Part shown: piece by piece, positions 37,587 to 48,709 of the stretch
Numbering within the stretch: the stretch's first letter is position 1
How the letters are laid out: each line of letters starts with the position of its first letter
Source: Calycina herbarum
Lineage: Eukaryota > Ascomycota > Leotiomycetes > Helotiales > Pezizellaceae
Reading direction: 5' to 3'
DNA length: 64,000 nt
Assembly (NCBI GenBank): GCA_001414485.1
Contig: LLEY01000166.1
Coordinates: forward strand, 1-64,000
Notes under the pieces: generated by a model
What the model was told of the DNA's origin: nothing
What the model saw: the letters and a program-made list of their open reading frames with translations, nothing else
The model's database searches: none
Position numbers and translations under genes: made by a program

Positions 37587-38067
37587 TTGATTTGATCATC
37601 GGGCTTTTGCTTGGTTATGAATCAGGCTGGAGGTGTGTTTTGTACATACTATGCATTACAATACTTGACCATTCACCAGCAACACTTTCTCCGTCGGCTT
37701 TCTTTCCCTTTATAGTGGCAGAAAAGATGTGTTGGAGAGTAAGTAGGTGGGTAAGAGAGAGGGTGGATGATGGTGTATAGGATATGGGGTTTTTCATGAT
37801 TGGGAGAGGAGCATGATATCTGGTGTTTTGGCTTTCTCGCTTGAGGAGAGCGCAATGAACGAGAAAAGAAAAACAGCGAAACAAGAAGAAACAAATGAGC
37901 AGAAGTAACTCCCCTCTATATGTATAATTAATTCTCCTTGATTGGAAGTAGATGAAATAATGAGAATTGATGACTATAAGAATCAATATGATTGTGTTCT
38001 CAATGTTTGGGTGTCTATTTTGTGGGAATGCTTCGTAGAATGGGACCTTTTTAATTGTAACAAGATT
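37587..38067. other. Convergent intergenic gap
   Basis: Shared 3' region between the Lon and SET-domain genes, about 480 bp, AT-rich, with no gene seen. Confidence 0.6.
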
Positions 38068-39727
38068 TCATTCTTCTATTCTCTTAATAGCACTTTCGAT
38101 CAAAAAATGTATCTGCTCCCACCTCGCTCTCAATACCTCCCTCTGACACTCCATCCCGGCTTTAACCTTCTTCACAGCTCCTAACTTCTCCTTGACCTCC
38201 CCTTTCAGCTTCCTTAGAATCTCTAACAATTTCTCATCCACAACCTCCTGATCCCTACTCCCATCATCCGTCCCCTCAACGAACCTCTTCCACCGTCCCA
38301 ATGGTAAACATAAAATCCGTAACGCTGCCTGAGTCCTATGACACACCGTTTCTCTATCCAAAACATATTTCCCCAGGAACCCGGCGTCTTTGAGATGGGT
38401 CTTTTGAACTGGGGAGAGGAGAGGCAGGATATGAGAGGAAAGGGGGATTTCATCCCAGGTATTTGTTGTGGAGGGGAGGATGAACCCGTATTCTGTGAGA
38501 AGAAAGTCGTTTGTATGGTTTCCATATGAGATGTATATTTCGGAACCTTTTGAAATTGGCGAGGAAGCTGTTATGACGTAGCCTTTTGAAGAGAAGGATA
38601 CGTCTGAACCGGTGGAGGAGTGGTTAAAGTAATCGGCGAAGGGGTTGAGTGCCTGATTACTTTAGTTGTCGATCGAGCATCTTTTTACTTTGGTGAAATT
38701 GCGAATTGGGGTAGGAGGTGGGATGACGAGGATGAGAAAGTGAAGAAGGGGGGACGAACCATACAATCATCCCTAGCAGGCTGTTTCTTGCTCTTCGGGT
38801 CCAAATAATAAAACGTTCGCGTATTCACAATCAACCACCTGTAAACAAAATCCTCATACTTGATCTCGGGATACGCCTTCGTCACCAATTCCCAATCTTT
38901 CTTCAGCTTAGTTTTCTGGTTCTGCAGCAGACCTTGAGCGGCTTCTGGGAGAAGAGCTTGTAATTCAGAATCCCACATCAATGGTATGGATTCCGCAAAG
39001 TCTTCGCGGGTAGGTAAGACGGCATTCCAGAGGGAGCGGGTGGAAGAGGTATCTAGACATAATTCTGCGGCTAGGAGACCGTGGGTTGTGATTTTTGGGA
39101 GTTTCGAGGAGATGGGTTTTGGTACTGTTTGAATTGTTCGGAGGGCGGAGATGGGGACTGTTAGGAGTTTTCCTCCAGCCTAGAGGGTTGATGGGTTAGC
39201 GAAGTTTGATATTTTAGGTGTGATTGCTTGGAGAAGACATATGCTGTAATATACGAAAACTGATTGCTTCAGATACTCTCGGATAAATTCGGCAACAAGA
39301 ATGTCTCGAGGGAAACCTTGAGGACGCAGTAAAGACTGCAAGGTCTAAACTCAACGAAATATCTTAAGTAAATCGAAAGCAACATCCCCTAAAAATGAAC
39401 AAGAAGCAGAACCAATTCGCTAAGATATAAAAAGGGGTAGTATGACACGAAACTACAAGTCCCATGACTCACAACCACCGACCAATCGCCTCTCAGAAAC
39501 AAGAAAAACGAATATTTGAACGTGAAAATCAAGTTTAAAAAAAGGTGAATTAAGACACGAAGAGCAAAAAGAAAACTCAGAGAGAGGGAGAAGAATCATC
39601 ATACCTCGAAATCCCTCTCCGCAATGATTCCCAATCCCCTCCCTTCAAATCGATGAGCCACAATCCCATTAATTTCTACCTTCGCAACTTCCCGCGCCCA
39701 TTCGTGGAATTTCTCGTGTATATCCAT
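38068..39727 (-). CDS. SET-domain protein lysine methyltransferase (Rubisco-LSMT-like)
   Basis: Probable S-adenosylmethionine-dependent lysine methyltransferase; fungal relatives include the Rkm enzymes that modify ribosomal proteins. Three exons, 39727-39605, 39179-38760 and 38652-38068, give 375 residues. Exon 1 carries the start of the SET domain (HRFEGRGLGIIAERDFE), exon 2 continues AGGKLLTVPISAL and then the inserted helical region. The third exon completes DCMALNPFADYFNHS, with the Asn-His pair that binds the cofactor, and EIYISYGNHTNDFLLTEYGF, the catalytic tyrosine region. The C-terminal third is helical and charged, like the LSMT substrate-binding domain. Intron 1 is long (425 nt) compared with neighbours; no extra exon was needed to join the motifs. 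The exact substrate is not predictable. Confidence 0.88.
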
Positions 39728-40957
39728 ATTCAAAAATTTTTGTCCAAAAAATTGTTGTAAAATGTATGTTTGATAAATCAAAGATTGAAAGACGGGTTGG
39801 TTAAAAGATATTTCGTCAGATAAAGGAGCCGAGGAATCGCCGAATAGGGCACTAATTTGGATCACTTCTTAGCGTTCTAATATTGAACCAAGACATCAGA
39901 ATACATGAAGGACAAATACAATTCCTCAACTACAGCTTTGTCCTCGAGGATGCCTCGTAGATTCTCAAATCACGAGTACCTAGCTAGTCCAATGTTCCAA
40001 GGGTGGGGAAGTAGGACCTTGACAAATCATCCGCTAAACCCCAACTTCACTCCGCTAGCTACCTATAATACCCTCTACCAAGGGGTCAAATTATCTGTCA
40101 TGCATATTCTCCAAATCAAACTCGAGAGCCCCAGGTAGTTTGGCGCAATAGGAAAAAATGTGGTCTCTCCCCTCTTCTTTCATGGTGATTCCATTTCTTT
40201 GGTGCCTCCAATGACCTCTCCTGTCATAACCCAATCTAAAATCTTACACATTGACATCAACATTTATTGTGCACTCATTACAACATGCTTTGCTGATATG
40301 ACCCTGTCCCAAGAGCCACACAAGTAAAATCTGCCAAAACCCCTATTGTCGTTATATGGGTGAATGAGCCTCTGACTCATATCCATCCACGTGACTAGCA
40401 CGCTAGTACCACGCTAGCACAAGCATAAATAGTCGTACTTCGAGTACCTAGAATAGTTACAGAGAATATAATACGTATATGCAACCAGACAGATTTATGA
40501 CCAAGTCATACCAACACCTATACCAGAAGAACTAGTGTGGTCATGCAACAAGAGACTCATCTCAGCAGATCCCACAAATATAGAATACACCAGGAAAAGT
40601 AGGAAGAAATCAGAAAAATAAGGAAAAAGAACAGCCCCCAGACAAAAAACTCAAACTCAGACGTCCTAATATTCAGTTATGTGGACTCACATCCTATCAT
40701 GCATCAAAAAAAGAATATGAAAATGAAAACGCCATCTATTGTACAACCAATACCAATACACAATTACAAAGGCAGGAAGAGCAGGCTGGGGCCAGATTTT
40801 TGAAGAAGAAAAAAGCAATCATTCACAGCCTCAACGCCCAGAATTGAATCCCACCCATATGCTTTGCTTCGAAAAAGAAAATCCCCCATAATCAGTGTAG
40901 TTTTTGGTCACTGGACCCATCACGTTCGTAAATAATAAAACCAGTTTCGTGTTTGAT
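39728..40957. other. Intergenic gap without gene
   Basis: About 1.2 kb between the start of the SET gene and the 3' end of the RRM gene. A CCACGTGAC string occurs at 40383-40391. The short frames present do not look coding. Confidence 0.55.
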
Positions 40958-42290
40958 TTATTCTGGGCGAGGTCGTTTGGCACCATGAGGATTAGCTTGC
41001 CAATCTCCACCACCAGCGGCTTGGTTTTGTGGGAAGAAGGTTGGGTTGAAATGGCCTTGCATACCACCAAAGCCGCCACCTAAAGAAAATTGACGATTAG
41101 TTTGAAGTTGGAATATTTTCTTGGAAAGAGACTTACCTTGCATGCCGTTCATCTGTCCCATATTCATTTGCATACCTCCCATCCCGCCAGGCATACCGCC
41201 CATTGGCATCCCACCCATGGGCATTCCTCCCATCATATTGTTACCCATGCCTCCTCTACCACCTCGCATCCCATTAGGACCTCCACGCATACCTCCCATC
41301 ATGTTACCACGATTATTGAATCCGCCGCCAAATTGACCACCCATGGGGTTATTAGGGAAGCCCATTCCAGCGTTAAAGCCCCCACCTCCCATGTTGCCCA
41401 TGGCAGGATTGGAGAAGTTGCGATTGAAATTGTTGTTGTTTATATTGCTGTTGTTCATGCCACCACGAACATTGTAACCAGGAGTTCGTCCTCGGAAGTT
41501 TCCTCCAAAATTGCCATTCTGGTTTCCTCTCTCGTTATAATTTCCAGACTGTCCGCGATTGCTTTGCCCTCCCTTTTCAGCGCGGGGTGGAGCGTCTTTT
41601 GGTAATGTTCGGAAGGGGTTGGTATTGGGGTTCGAGTATGTGACTGTGTGTTTTTTTGCATATTGCTGTCCCTCTCCAAAGGCATCGATCTTGTGCTTCG
41701 CGGCAGTAGCTGCTTGTTGGGATGTGAACTCAACATACGCTTGACTATACATATATTAGCATTCCGAAGCATTAGGTAGAGATCGAAACGTACCCTTTGC
41801 TTTTGCCATTGACTTTGTGCTCGGAGAAAGTGATTTCTTTCAACTCGTCCTCGACCTGAGCCTGGTTGACCCAGCCACGGACATCGTCATCAGTATTCCA
41901 CCAGTGCAACTCTGAAATTAGTAAAGCAGTTGTTGCTCCAGGATCTATGGGACGATCATCAGAGCCTTCTTTGCGCTTGACACCTTGTTGTTGCGGGGCC
42001 TGCTTCGGGATTTTCAAAAGGTCTGCACCAGACTCGTCAGTGCTCTTGATTTTCTGCTGTTCGTCGATTTTGCGATCGTTATCGTCTTTGGTAACCTTGA
42101 TGTCAACATAATCGTCGTCTAGGTCGTCCTGCTCCTCCTCGTGCTTCAGGCCATTAGTATTGTCAGTATGTCCATTGACAGCCTCCTCAACCCCATCGAT
42201 CTTCACGTCGCCCTCTTCATCCTTTTTGAAGGGAGTATCTTCAGGATTGGCATCGCCATAGATGTCGATGTCGAATTCGTCGTCTGCCAT
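40958..42290 (-). CDS. RRM protein, CFIm68/CPSF6-like mRNA 3'-end processing factor
   Basis: Three exons, 42290-41794, 41744-41137 and 41079-40958, encode 408 residues. The first 110 residues are strongly acidic. The RRM lies at about 120-210: ALLISELHWWNTDDDVRGWV and, assembled across intron 1, KVNGKSKGQAYVEF. The double tryptophan followed by T-D-D and the NG-SKG turn match the RRM of the large subunit of metazoan cleavage factor I (CPSF6/7), which recognises RNA together with CFIm25. The rest is low-complexity: Asn/Arg/Gly-rich, then Gly/Met-rich with repeats such as GGMPMGGMPMGGMP, and an ending AKRPRPE that may act as a nuclear signal. There is no Arg/Ser domain like that in animals. Divergent from Sec61 gamma. 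A more general RNA-binding role remains possible. Confidence 0.82.
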
Positions 42291-43377
42291 TTTGGATGTC
42301 TTGAGAAGTCAAGAAGAGTTGAGTTCAATTGAAGATCTATTGCTTTAATACACCTGGTTATGAAATTTTGTAACCGTAAGTGGTTTCTGTAAGAGGAGAG
42401 TAGACATATCAGCTTGCGAAAACATTAATTAAGCCCAAGGCGTGCGCTAGATCTCCACGCGTGTGTGTGCGTGTCTAGGTAATGGATCTGAGATACATGG
42501 GATAGAATACAAATACGTACTCCTGGAAACCACCAAAATACTGCTTCAACAACTTGACTGGACTCAAAGTCTGACCGCCTTCTTTGGCAGATACAGACAC
42601 AATGGAGATAGAAGACGAAGCTCTGTGCTTGCAATCTTGTGATGGGGGTAACAACCCGAGCGTGATGCTTTCGAAACTTGACTGAATTGTCCTTCTCTCC
42701 CTCCCTCAAGCGAGTAGAACCACGTAGTAGAAGAGCCTAAGACTTGACTTGAAAAAGTAAAAAGGTTGGAGCAGAAAACCACCGCGCGCAAATCCCTCCC
42801 TGGTTCCTCTTCTCAATTCTTTTTTCCGCCCCGAGCCTTGTCGATGCCTCCCTACTGGTAGATTATTGAATCGACGTGCCGTTGGTCAAGGATTTGTCTG
42901 CACAGCCGATGCAGATTCCCAGTTGAATCGAAGATGGCGGATGAAGCTGATGATCGTCGCCTCGTTGTCGGTTTGGCGGACGACAATTCGATGCTGTTGG
43001 ATGATAGCAGACCAGAGTTGATGCCTCGAAGATGCTTCGGCGCTCTGAGCCTCATCGAGGCAGAGTTACAAGGGCTCGAAGGGCACTCTTCGGCCCATGC
43101 CCGACTGAGGCTAGTGCCATTGAAACGCCAAGACCTTTAGAAGAGCGGGTGGTCACGTGTGAGCTATCTGGCCTTTGGGTTCAATGGTCGAGATACTCTA
43201 CCAATTCCACTTACCACGACCAAGAGAACACTTCTCCTTGTCATCATCCACCAATTTCCTCAACCCTTCGATCCCTCTCGAACGAAAGCCGCTCTTTTCG
43301 CCTGGACAATACCATCGAGTCCTCCTCAGTTCCAGCCTCTCAATACCCCTTTCGACCCGCCATAACACGTCGCAATC
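42291..43377. promoter_or_regulatory. Divergent promoter region, RRM gene and sec61 gamma
   Basis: A 1.1-kb gap between two divergently transcribed genes with no gene of its own that I can support. GTCACGTG is at 43152-43159, about 220 bp before the Sec61 gamma start codon. A 67-residue frame at 42934-43140 (MADEADDRR...) has no recognisable feature. Confidence 0.5.
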
Positions 43378-43808
43378 ATGTCCGACCAACTTCAAGAATT
43401 TATGGACATCCCAAGGGACTTCATCAAGGATGGATCACAATTTATCACCCGATGCACAAAACGTAAGAACGATACTTAGTCAAATTCTGTGTCCGATTCA
43501 ACTCTGGAGGTTCTAAGGGTTCATGAATGAACATGCGCAAGTTATTAGGAGGTCAAAATGCTAACCCCTTTCTCTCTCTAGCCGACAAGCGCGAATTCAT
43601 CAAGATCTCACAGGCAGTCGGTGTTGGGTTCCTCGTAATGGGAGCAGTCGGTTTCATCATCAAGCTCAGTAAGCCATATTTCCAATACATCCTTGGGTTT
43701 CGAAGGTCTTTCGCGAGCTGCTGGTGATCCCCCTCAAATTCACGGGTACTAACACAGACTCTCACAGTACATATTCCAGTCAACAATATATTAGTGGGAG
43801 GCGCATGA
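43378..43808 (+). CDS. sss1: Protein translocation channel subunit Sec61 gamma (Sss1)
   Basis: Smallest subunit of the Sec61 translocon of the endoplasmic reticulum membrane. Three exons, 43378-43462, 43582-43668 and 43768-43808, give 70 residues, the standard size. The product starts MSDQLQEFMDIPRDFIKDG, then after intron 1 reads PDKREFIKISQAVGVGFLVM, and ends HIPVNNILVGGA. The single membrane helix (about residues 38-60) is split near its end by intron 2. None of its exons exceeds 90 nt, so it would be missed by a length filter. The upstream 85-nt exon start is set by the family N-terminus. Confidence 0.96.
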
Positions 43809-45230
43809 GTTGGAGAAATATTGGGGGAGGTTAGAGACGCCTTCAATTGGGATGTGTGGGGGAAGAATACCTCGCCACGTTACTCGCATGAATTGGCAAT
43901 TCCTAGGATGGCTTCGACTTGTATTATATTGGACCGGTTCTGGAGTGAAGGGAGCATAGCACATTGATTTAAAGGAACTGGGAAAAGTCAATTCGACCTG
44001 CTTTCTTTGGAATACCCTATCACGAACTGCCTATGTACAGAAATTCTGCCGAGATTTCTGGGAGTTTGGTTTGGACTATGGAGTGAATTGACAATATTAC
44101 GAAGCGATTTTTCCTCTTTTAAGATTGCAGGTGTACGTCTCATTCTACCACCATACTTTTTTCTATATGTATTTTATAGGTTTCTAGTGTTTTGATAGTT
44201 TACCCCCTATGATAAGTTTCCAACGAAAAGAAATCAGTACCTATCCAGAGGGGCTCTAGGTAGCTTCCATCTATACTCTGGGGTCTGGTTCAGATTTCAG
44301 GAGATCGGGGTCTAGGCCAAGGTTAAGAGGGAAGGAGCGACGTCGGTCCAAGGTTTCCACCCTAGTTTTATTTATTTGCGAATGAGTTGCCAGAACTTTA
44401 GCTCTGATACTTCTCCTGCTTTTTCCCTTTCATTTCTAGCTGCCCATGGTGCTCATACCCATGAACCTCTAAGTGGAGGCTAAATCCGAGCTGTTCTCCC
44501 TGGTATATATTTGAGTTTCAGCGCCATCCGAGATAGAGGCTTTCAAGACAAATCACTTTGATTTCTATCTAATCCCCCTTGAATTTTTCTTTCCTTAGAA
44601 GAGCTTCGGCCATTATTTTCCGAGACTCTTTTTTCTATTTCGTTATTTACAATCTCGGACAATCAAGCAATTGAGTTTTCTAGACCATCTTGAATAATAC
44701 TTTCAAAATGATCCTAGATATCTTGCTAGTAGAGGGTGGTGTACGGAGAGAAATGACTAGGTCTCTTATAATATATCTGCTTTCCACTTGAACAGTCTCT
44801 TTTAGCTCTAAACCTGGCTGAAAATGGTTCTCTAGACGATTATCTATGCTTGGAAATGAATTGGAGCGGGATCGACCTCTTTACGCAGAAGAAACTGATA
44901 GCTGTATAGATGTTTAACTATCTCTATGATAGTTTCGATAGTATGAGAAGAATGATTAAGTTCTGTCGATTCTTGGGGACCCCTGAAAAGTGATGACAGT
45001 GACATGGCTAAAGTCCGACAAAGCTTCATTAAGTCCAGGCCGGATAACGCTTATCATCGACCGAGGGGCGTCAACTTGCTAGAGCTCCCATGATTATTCT
45101 CCAACTTGACTAGCCATTAGCTCGCCTACTTGTCTGCAATCCACATGACAATGGGCTCTTGACCTTTCCAGCTGTTATTCATTCTCATAGTTACAGAAAT
45201 TCCTTTCCATGATACCTGGCCAAAGAGACC
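43809..45230. other. Intergenic gap, 1.4 kb
   Basis: No gene found. One GGGAAGGAGCGAC motif is at 44329-44341. A pyrimidine-rich tract at 44.38-44.68 kb resembles in composition the 12.7-13.0 kb region. Confidence 0.5.
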
Positions 45231-47542
45231 ATGGCCGACACTCCGAATGTGCCCACGACTCCCTCGGAAACCGAGGAGACAGATACGGACTATCGACCGG
45301 AAACTGAATCCGAAATCGACGATATCAATGCGTTAGCATATATGGAGGCAGTAGCCGGCCTCAGCACCACTTCACAAGAGAACGACGAGGACGATGATGA
45401 AGAGGAGGAAGACGAGGAAACCGAGCGTAAATCCTCTTGAAACTTACCACTAGAGTCGTTCTAAGAACCCAATTTACAGATGCACATTATATCGAGGTCG
45501 AAATCGAAGAGGAAGAAGGAGCCCAAAATGCTACCGAATCAGAGACCGAACGAAGTGAGCTCTACCGCATACCCTACCTACTCCTCGTCCCACTCTTTGA
45601 TATCATCTTGCTCATATTTGGAATCGCAGCGGCTCGACAACGACGACAGGTAATGCGTATACTGGCCAACTCGGAACTAGGCCGTCTCTTCTTCCATGCC
45701 AACCCCCAGGACGATTTCGACGACGAAGATGACGAGGACTTCAACCCGGTATGGAGGCGGAGGAGGAGAAGACCCAAGCCAGACCCCAATCGATTCCCCA
45801 AAGTTCCTAGTGATGAAGGTACACGGCTGATGGAATCTGGAACATTTGGAACAAGTGATATACAGGATTCCAGTGAAGATATAAGAACAAGTCCCGGAAG
45901 TAAGAAGAGGCTCACAACTAGGATTCTGGAACGTGAACTGGCAACGGAGAGCTATACAAGACAGAAAATGAACCAGAGACTTATGGCTCAGGTATGCAGT
46001 GCCTTCTTTGATTACTTGGCATCACCACTAATATTTTTACAGGATATGATACCATCTTCCAACGCGGATATGATTATCCACTACAATCAGCCAGTTTATT
46101 CTGGACAGTTCTCGGATGATGGGAATTTCTTCTTTTCTGTCAATAAGGACTACCATGTTCGTATGTACGACACATCAAATCCGTACAAGTGGCGATATTA
46201 CAAAACAGTGGAATACATTGGAGGCCAGTGGTATGTGATCATTTTCTTGTGGCACAAAATAGACTCTTGGGCGAAACCAAAAAGCCAAGATCGCTTTCTT
46301 AGGAGCAACACTAATTTGAGCTCTTTCTAGGACACTCACCGATGCATCACTGAGTCCTGATAATAAATTCCTCGCATATACTTCTATCAGAAGTACCGTA
46401 TGTCTGGCGACTACTGACCCAAACGACAAAGGTGATCCTTATAATTTGGATCTATCAGATAGAGCAGGTCGGGGAAACAACAATTTTCCGTATCGATCAC
46501 GAGCAGGTTCATTTGGTATTTGGTCTATTCGTTTCTCCGGGGATGGCAGGCAACTTGTAGCTGGTGCAACGGCTGGATCGATTGTCGTTTACGACATCGA
46601 ATCTCGTCGTACGCTACACAGAATATTTGGTCATGACGGAGACGTGAATGCTGTTTGCTTTGCAGACTCGTCCTCCCCTCATATCTTGTACTCAGGATCT
46701 GACGATACAACGCTGAAAGTATGGGATACTCGCAGTATGGGTGACAGTAGGGCTGCGGGTGCTTTCATCGGTCATACTGAGGGCCTCACATATATCGATA
46801 GCAAAATGGATGGCCGTAAGTCCCAAATTGCTGTTTCTGTTTACCTTTTCTTGTACTAAAAAATTTACAGGATATATTCTGAGTAACGGCAAAGATCAAA
46901 GTATGAAACTCTGGGATCTACGAATGGTCATGTCAGACAGTGATTTCAATGCCCTTCCACCTTCTACTCAAGAATCCCGGTTTGATTACCGATGGGGTCC
47001 CTATGATGAGGATAGTTGGTATGCGCATCCAAACGATAATTCTCTCGTCACATACCGAGGCCACCAAGTCCTTCGAACCTTGATACGTTGTCATTTCTCT
47101 CCACCTGGAAGTACGAATTCGAGATATGTGTACTCGGGAAGTGCAGATGGAAAAGTGTATATTTGGAATATGGATGGTACAATTGCTGGAAAGGTCGACG
47201 TATACGCTGCAACGGTGAACTCTCGAAGGATGCCCAGGCAGTTCGGTATGGATGATTGGGAAGACGATGAATTGACACAGAATAGTTGGAGGACTTGTGT
47301 GAGAGATGCGAGTTGGCATCCTAATGCTCCTATTATCGCTGGTAAGTCTATTCGAAGTGGGGTTGAGTGGAAGTTACTAACAGATTTTAGCCTCCGCTTT
47401 GAATGGTTATGGGTCTTCGACTGGAACTTGTACCGTTCATTCCTGGAACGATGGCGCAGATGACGATGAGGGAGAACCTAAGATGGGTCTCAGAGTTAAC
47501 CAAAAGCTTGAGATGGATCCGTTGTATTACATAACTTCATAG
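45231..47542 (+). CDS. WD40 protein, DCAF11/LEC14B type
   Basis: Proteins of this family act as substrate receptors for Cullin4-DDB1 ubiquitin ligases in animals and plants. Seven exons: 45231-45426, 45480-45554, 45630-45991, 46043-46230, 46331-46815, 46871-47341, 47391-47542, 642 residues. The first 65 residues are acidic. A basic-aromatic segment RRQVMRILANSELGRLFF precedes the repeats. WD-type endings include SVNKDYHVRMYD, IVVYDIESRRTL, SGSDDTTLKVWDTR, SNGKDQSMKLWDLR and SGSADGKVYIWNMDG; the C-terminal part includes NSWRTCVRDASWHPNAPI and ends DPLYYITS. The second intron (45555-45629) is 75 nt, has no stop, and would add a 25-residue hydrophobic stretch if retained; I treat it as spliced because of its GTGAGC donor, GCAG end and pyrimidine-rich content. 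CRL4 involvement is inferred from family. Confidence 0.9.
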
Positions 47543-48064
47543 GCGTTGTATTGATGGATTGGGGAGGTCAGTTGAAAGCACGGAGTAAATGATTTCATGA
47601 TATGCGCGGTTTGGATTGTACATATGATGACAATTGAATTGAAATGGACATAGCGAGTATTGAGTTTGTACATAGTGGGTGATTATCGGCAAGTATAGGT
47701 AGACCCACAATCTCAAATTGGTTTATAGTACTAAATAAGGCAAAAGCTACCCACGACAAGACGACCAATCAATGCCAACATCAGCAACATTGCCATATCG
47801 CCAAATCGCCTCTTTCCTCGTCCCGCGACAGCCCACAAAAGCCTTAAGATTGACGACCTTTGAGCATTTGTCCCGCGACAACTTGAACCTCGAGACTGAC
47901 ATCCTCGAGTAAAGATGTAAGGCCTATTAATTAACCCGGGCGGGGGGGTAGGCACGAACTTTTGCTAATTTTTGTTACTAGATTTTTCTTCTTTTTTTGT
48001 CTCCTCCTCTTGTCTTTGAGTGCCCCCCACCCCACTCCACCCCCCTTTCTCCCCGGCCCCAAAA
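47543..48064. other. Intergenic gap
   Basis: About 520 bp, no gene seen. It includes a G-rich run near 47941 and a C-rich stretch at 48.02-48.06 kb. Confidence 0.5.
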
Positions 48065-48315
48065 GTGATGTAAGGCTTACTCAATATTCACTAGCTTACC
48101 AGTCAATTTGTTGGCTTACTCACAACTCGATTTTTGCAGCTTACTCGATGAATCCTTTTGGTCCCCCAAATATTGTTTGATGGCTTACTGATCAGTTGGT
48201 AGCTTACTCGCCACTTCCTTTTTGGTACCTAAACTTGGGGATTGGCTTACACGTTATTTGATGGCTTACTGCGCACTCTTCGAGTAATCCAATTTTGGGG
48301 TGATTGTTTACTAGA
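48065..48315. repeat. Second copy of the GGCTTACTCG/TTTTTGG composite repeat
   Basis: Variants of GGCTTACTC or AGCTTACTCG occur near 48073, 48114, 48139, 48181 and 48203, alternating with TTTTGGTCCCCCAAA-like and TTTTTGGTACC blocks, just as in 4905-5245. Mostly one orientation is present here, with a single GAGTAA near 48280. This looks like half of the element at 4.9-5.6 kb. Confidence 0.6.
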
Positions 48316-48584
48316 ATTTCCAAGGTGTCTTCTGCTGATATCCAAACTTGGGATGACCAGACTTGACACTCTTTCTCGAAGTCTGTTAGGGTCCCCTGAG
48401 CTCTCTTCTGTCTCAATCATTAATGCAACCAAAAAGGCCCTCTTAAGAAAGTGATTTGATTCCTTGAGTGAGACTTTCAGAGAGATCAATCCCCCAACTC
48501 ATCAATAATTCACCTCAAGAAATGTAAATGAACAACATCCCCGCACCTTCCACTGGAAAAAGCCCGGTTACATGTAAACTCACT

Positions 48585-48594
48585 CCACGTGACC
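48585..48594. promoter_or_regulatory. CCACGTGACC E-box upstream of the Sec14-like gene
   Basis: CACGTG core 119 bp upstream of the start codon of the Sec14-like gene, in the usual position of a proximal promoter element. Role inferred. Confidence 0.35.
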
Positions 48595-48709
48595 CCGTTC
48601 TCCACCTGCAAGCAATTTCGGTTCCGATCTCCAGTTCCGCAAGCCATTTTGTTTTTGATACCATCTGTCCTCCAAGAACACCATACCAACATACAAATAT
48701 CCTTTCAAT

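Noticed and set aside
45555..45629. Transmembrane segment in the WD40 protein
   Set aside because: The hydrophobic stretch lies within a GT..AG interval with intron-like composition; kept only as a retention hypothesis.
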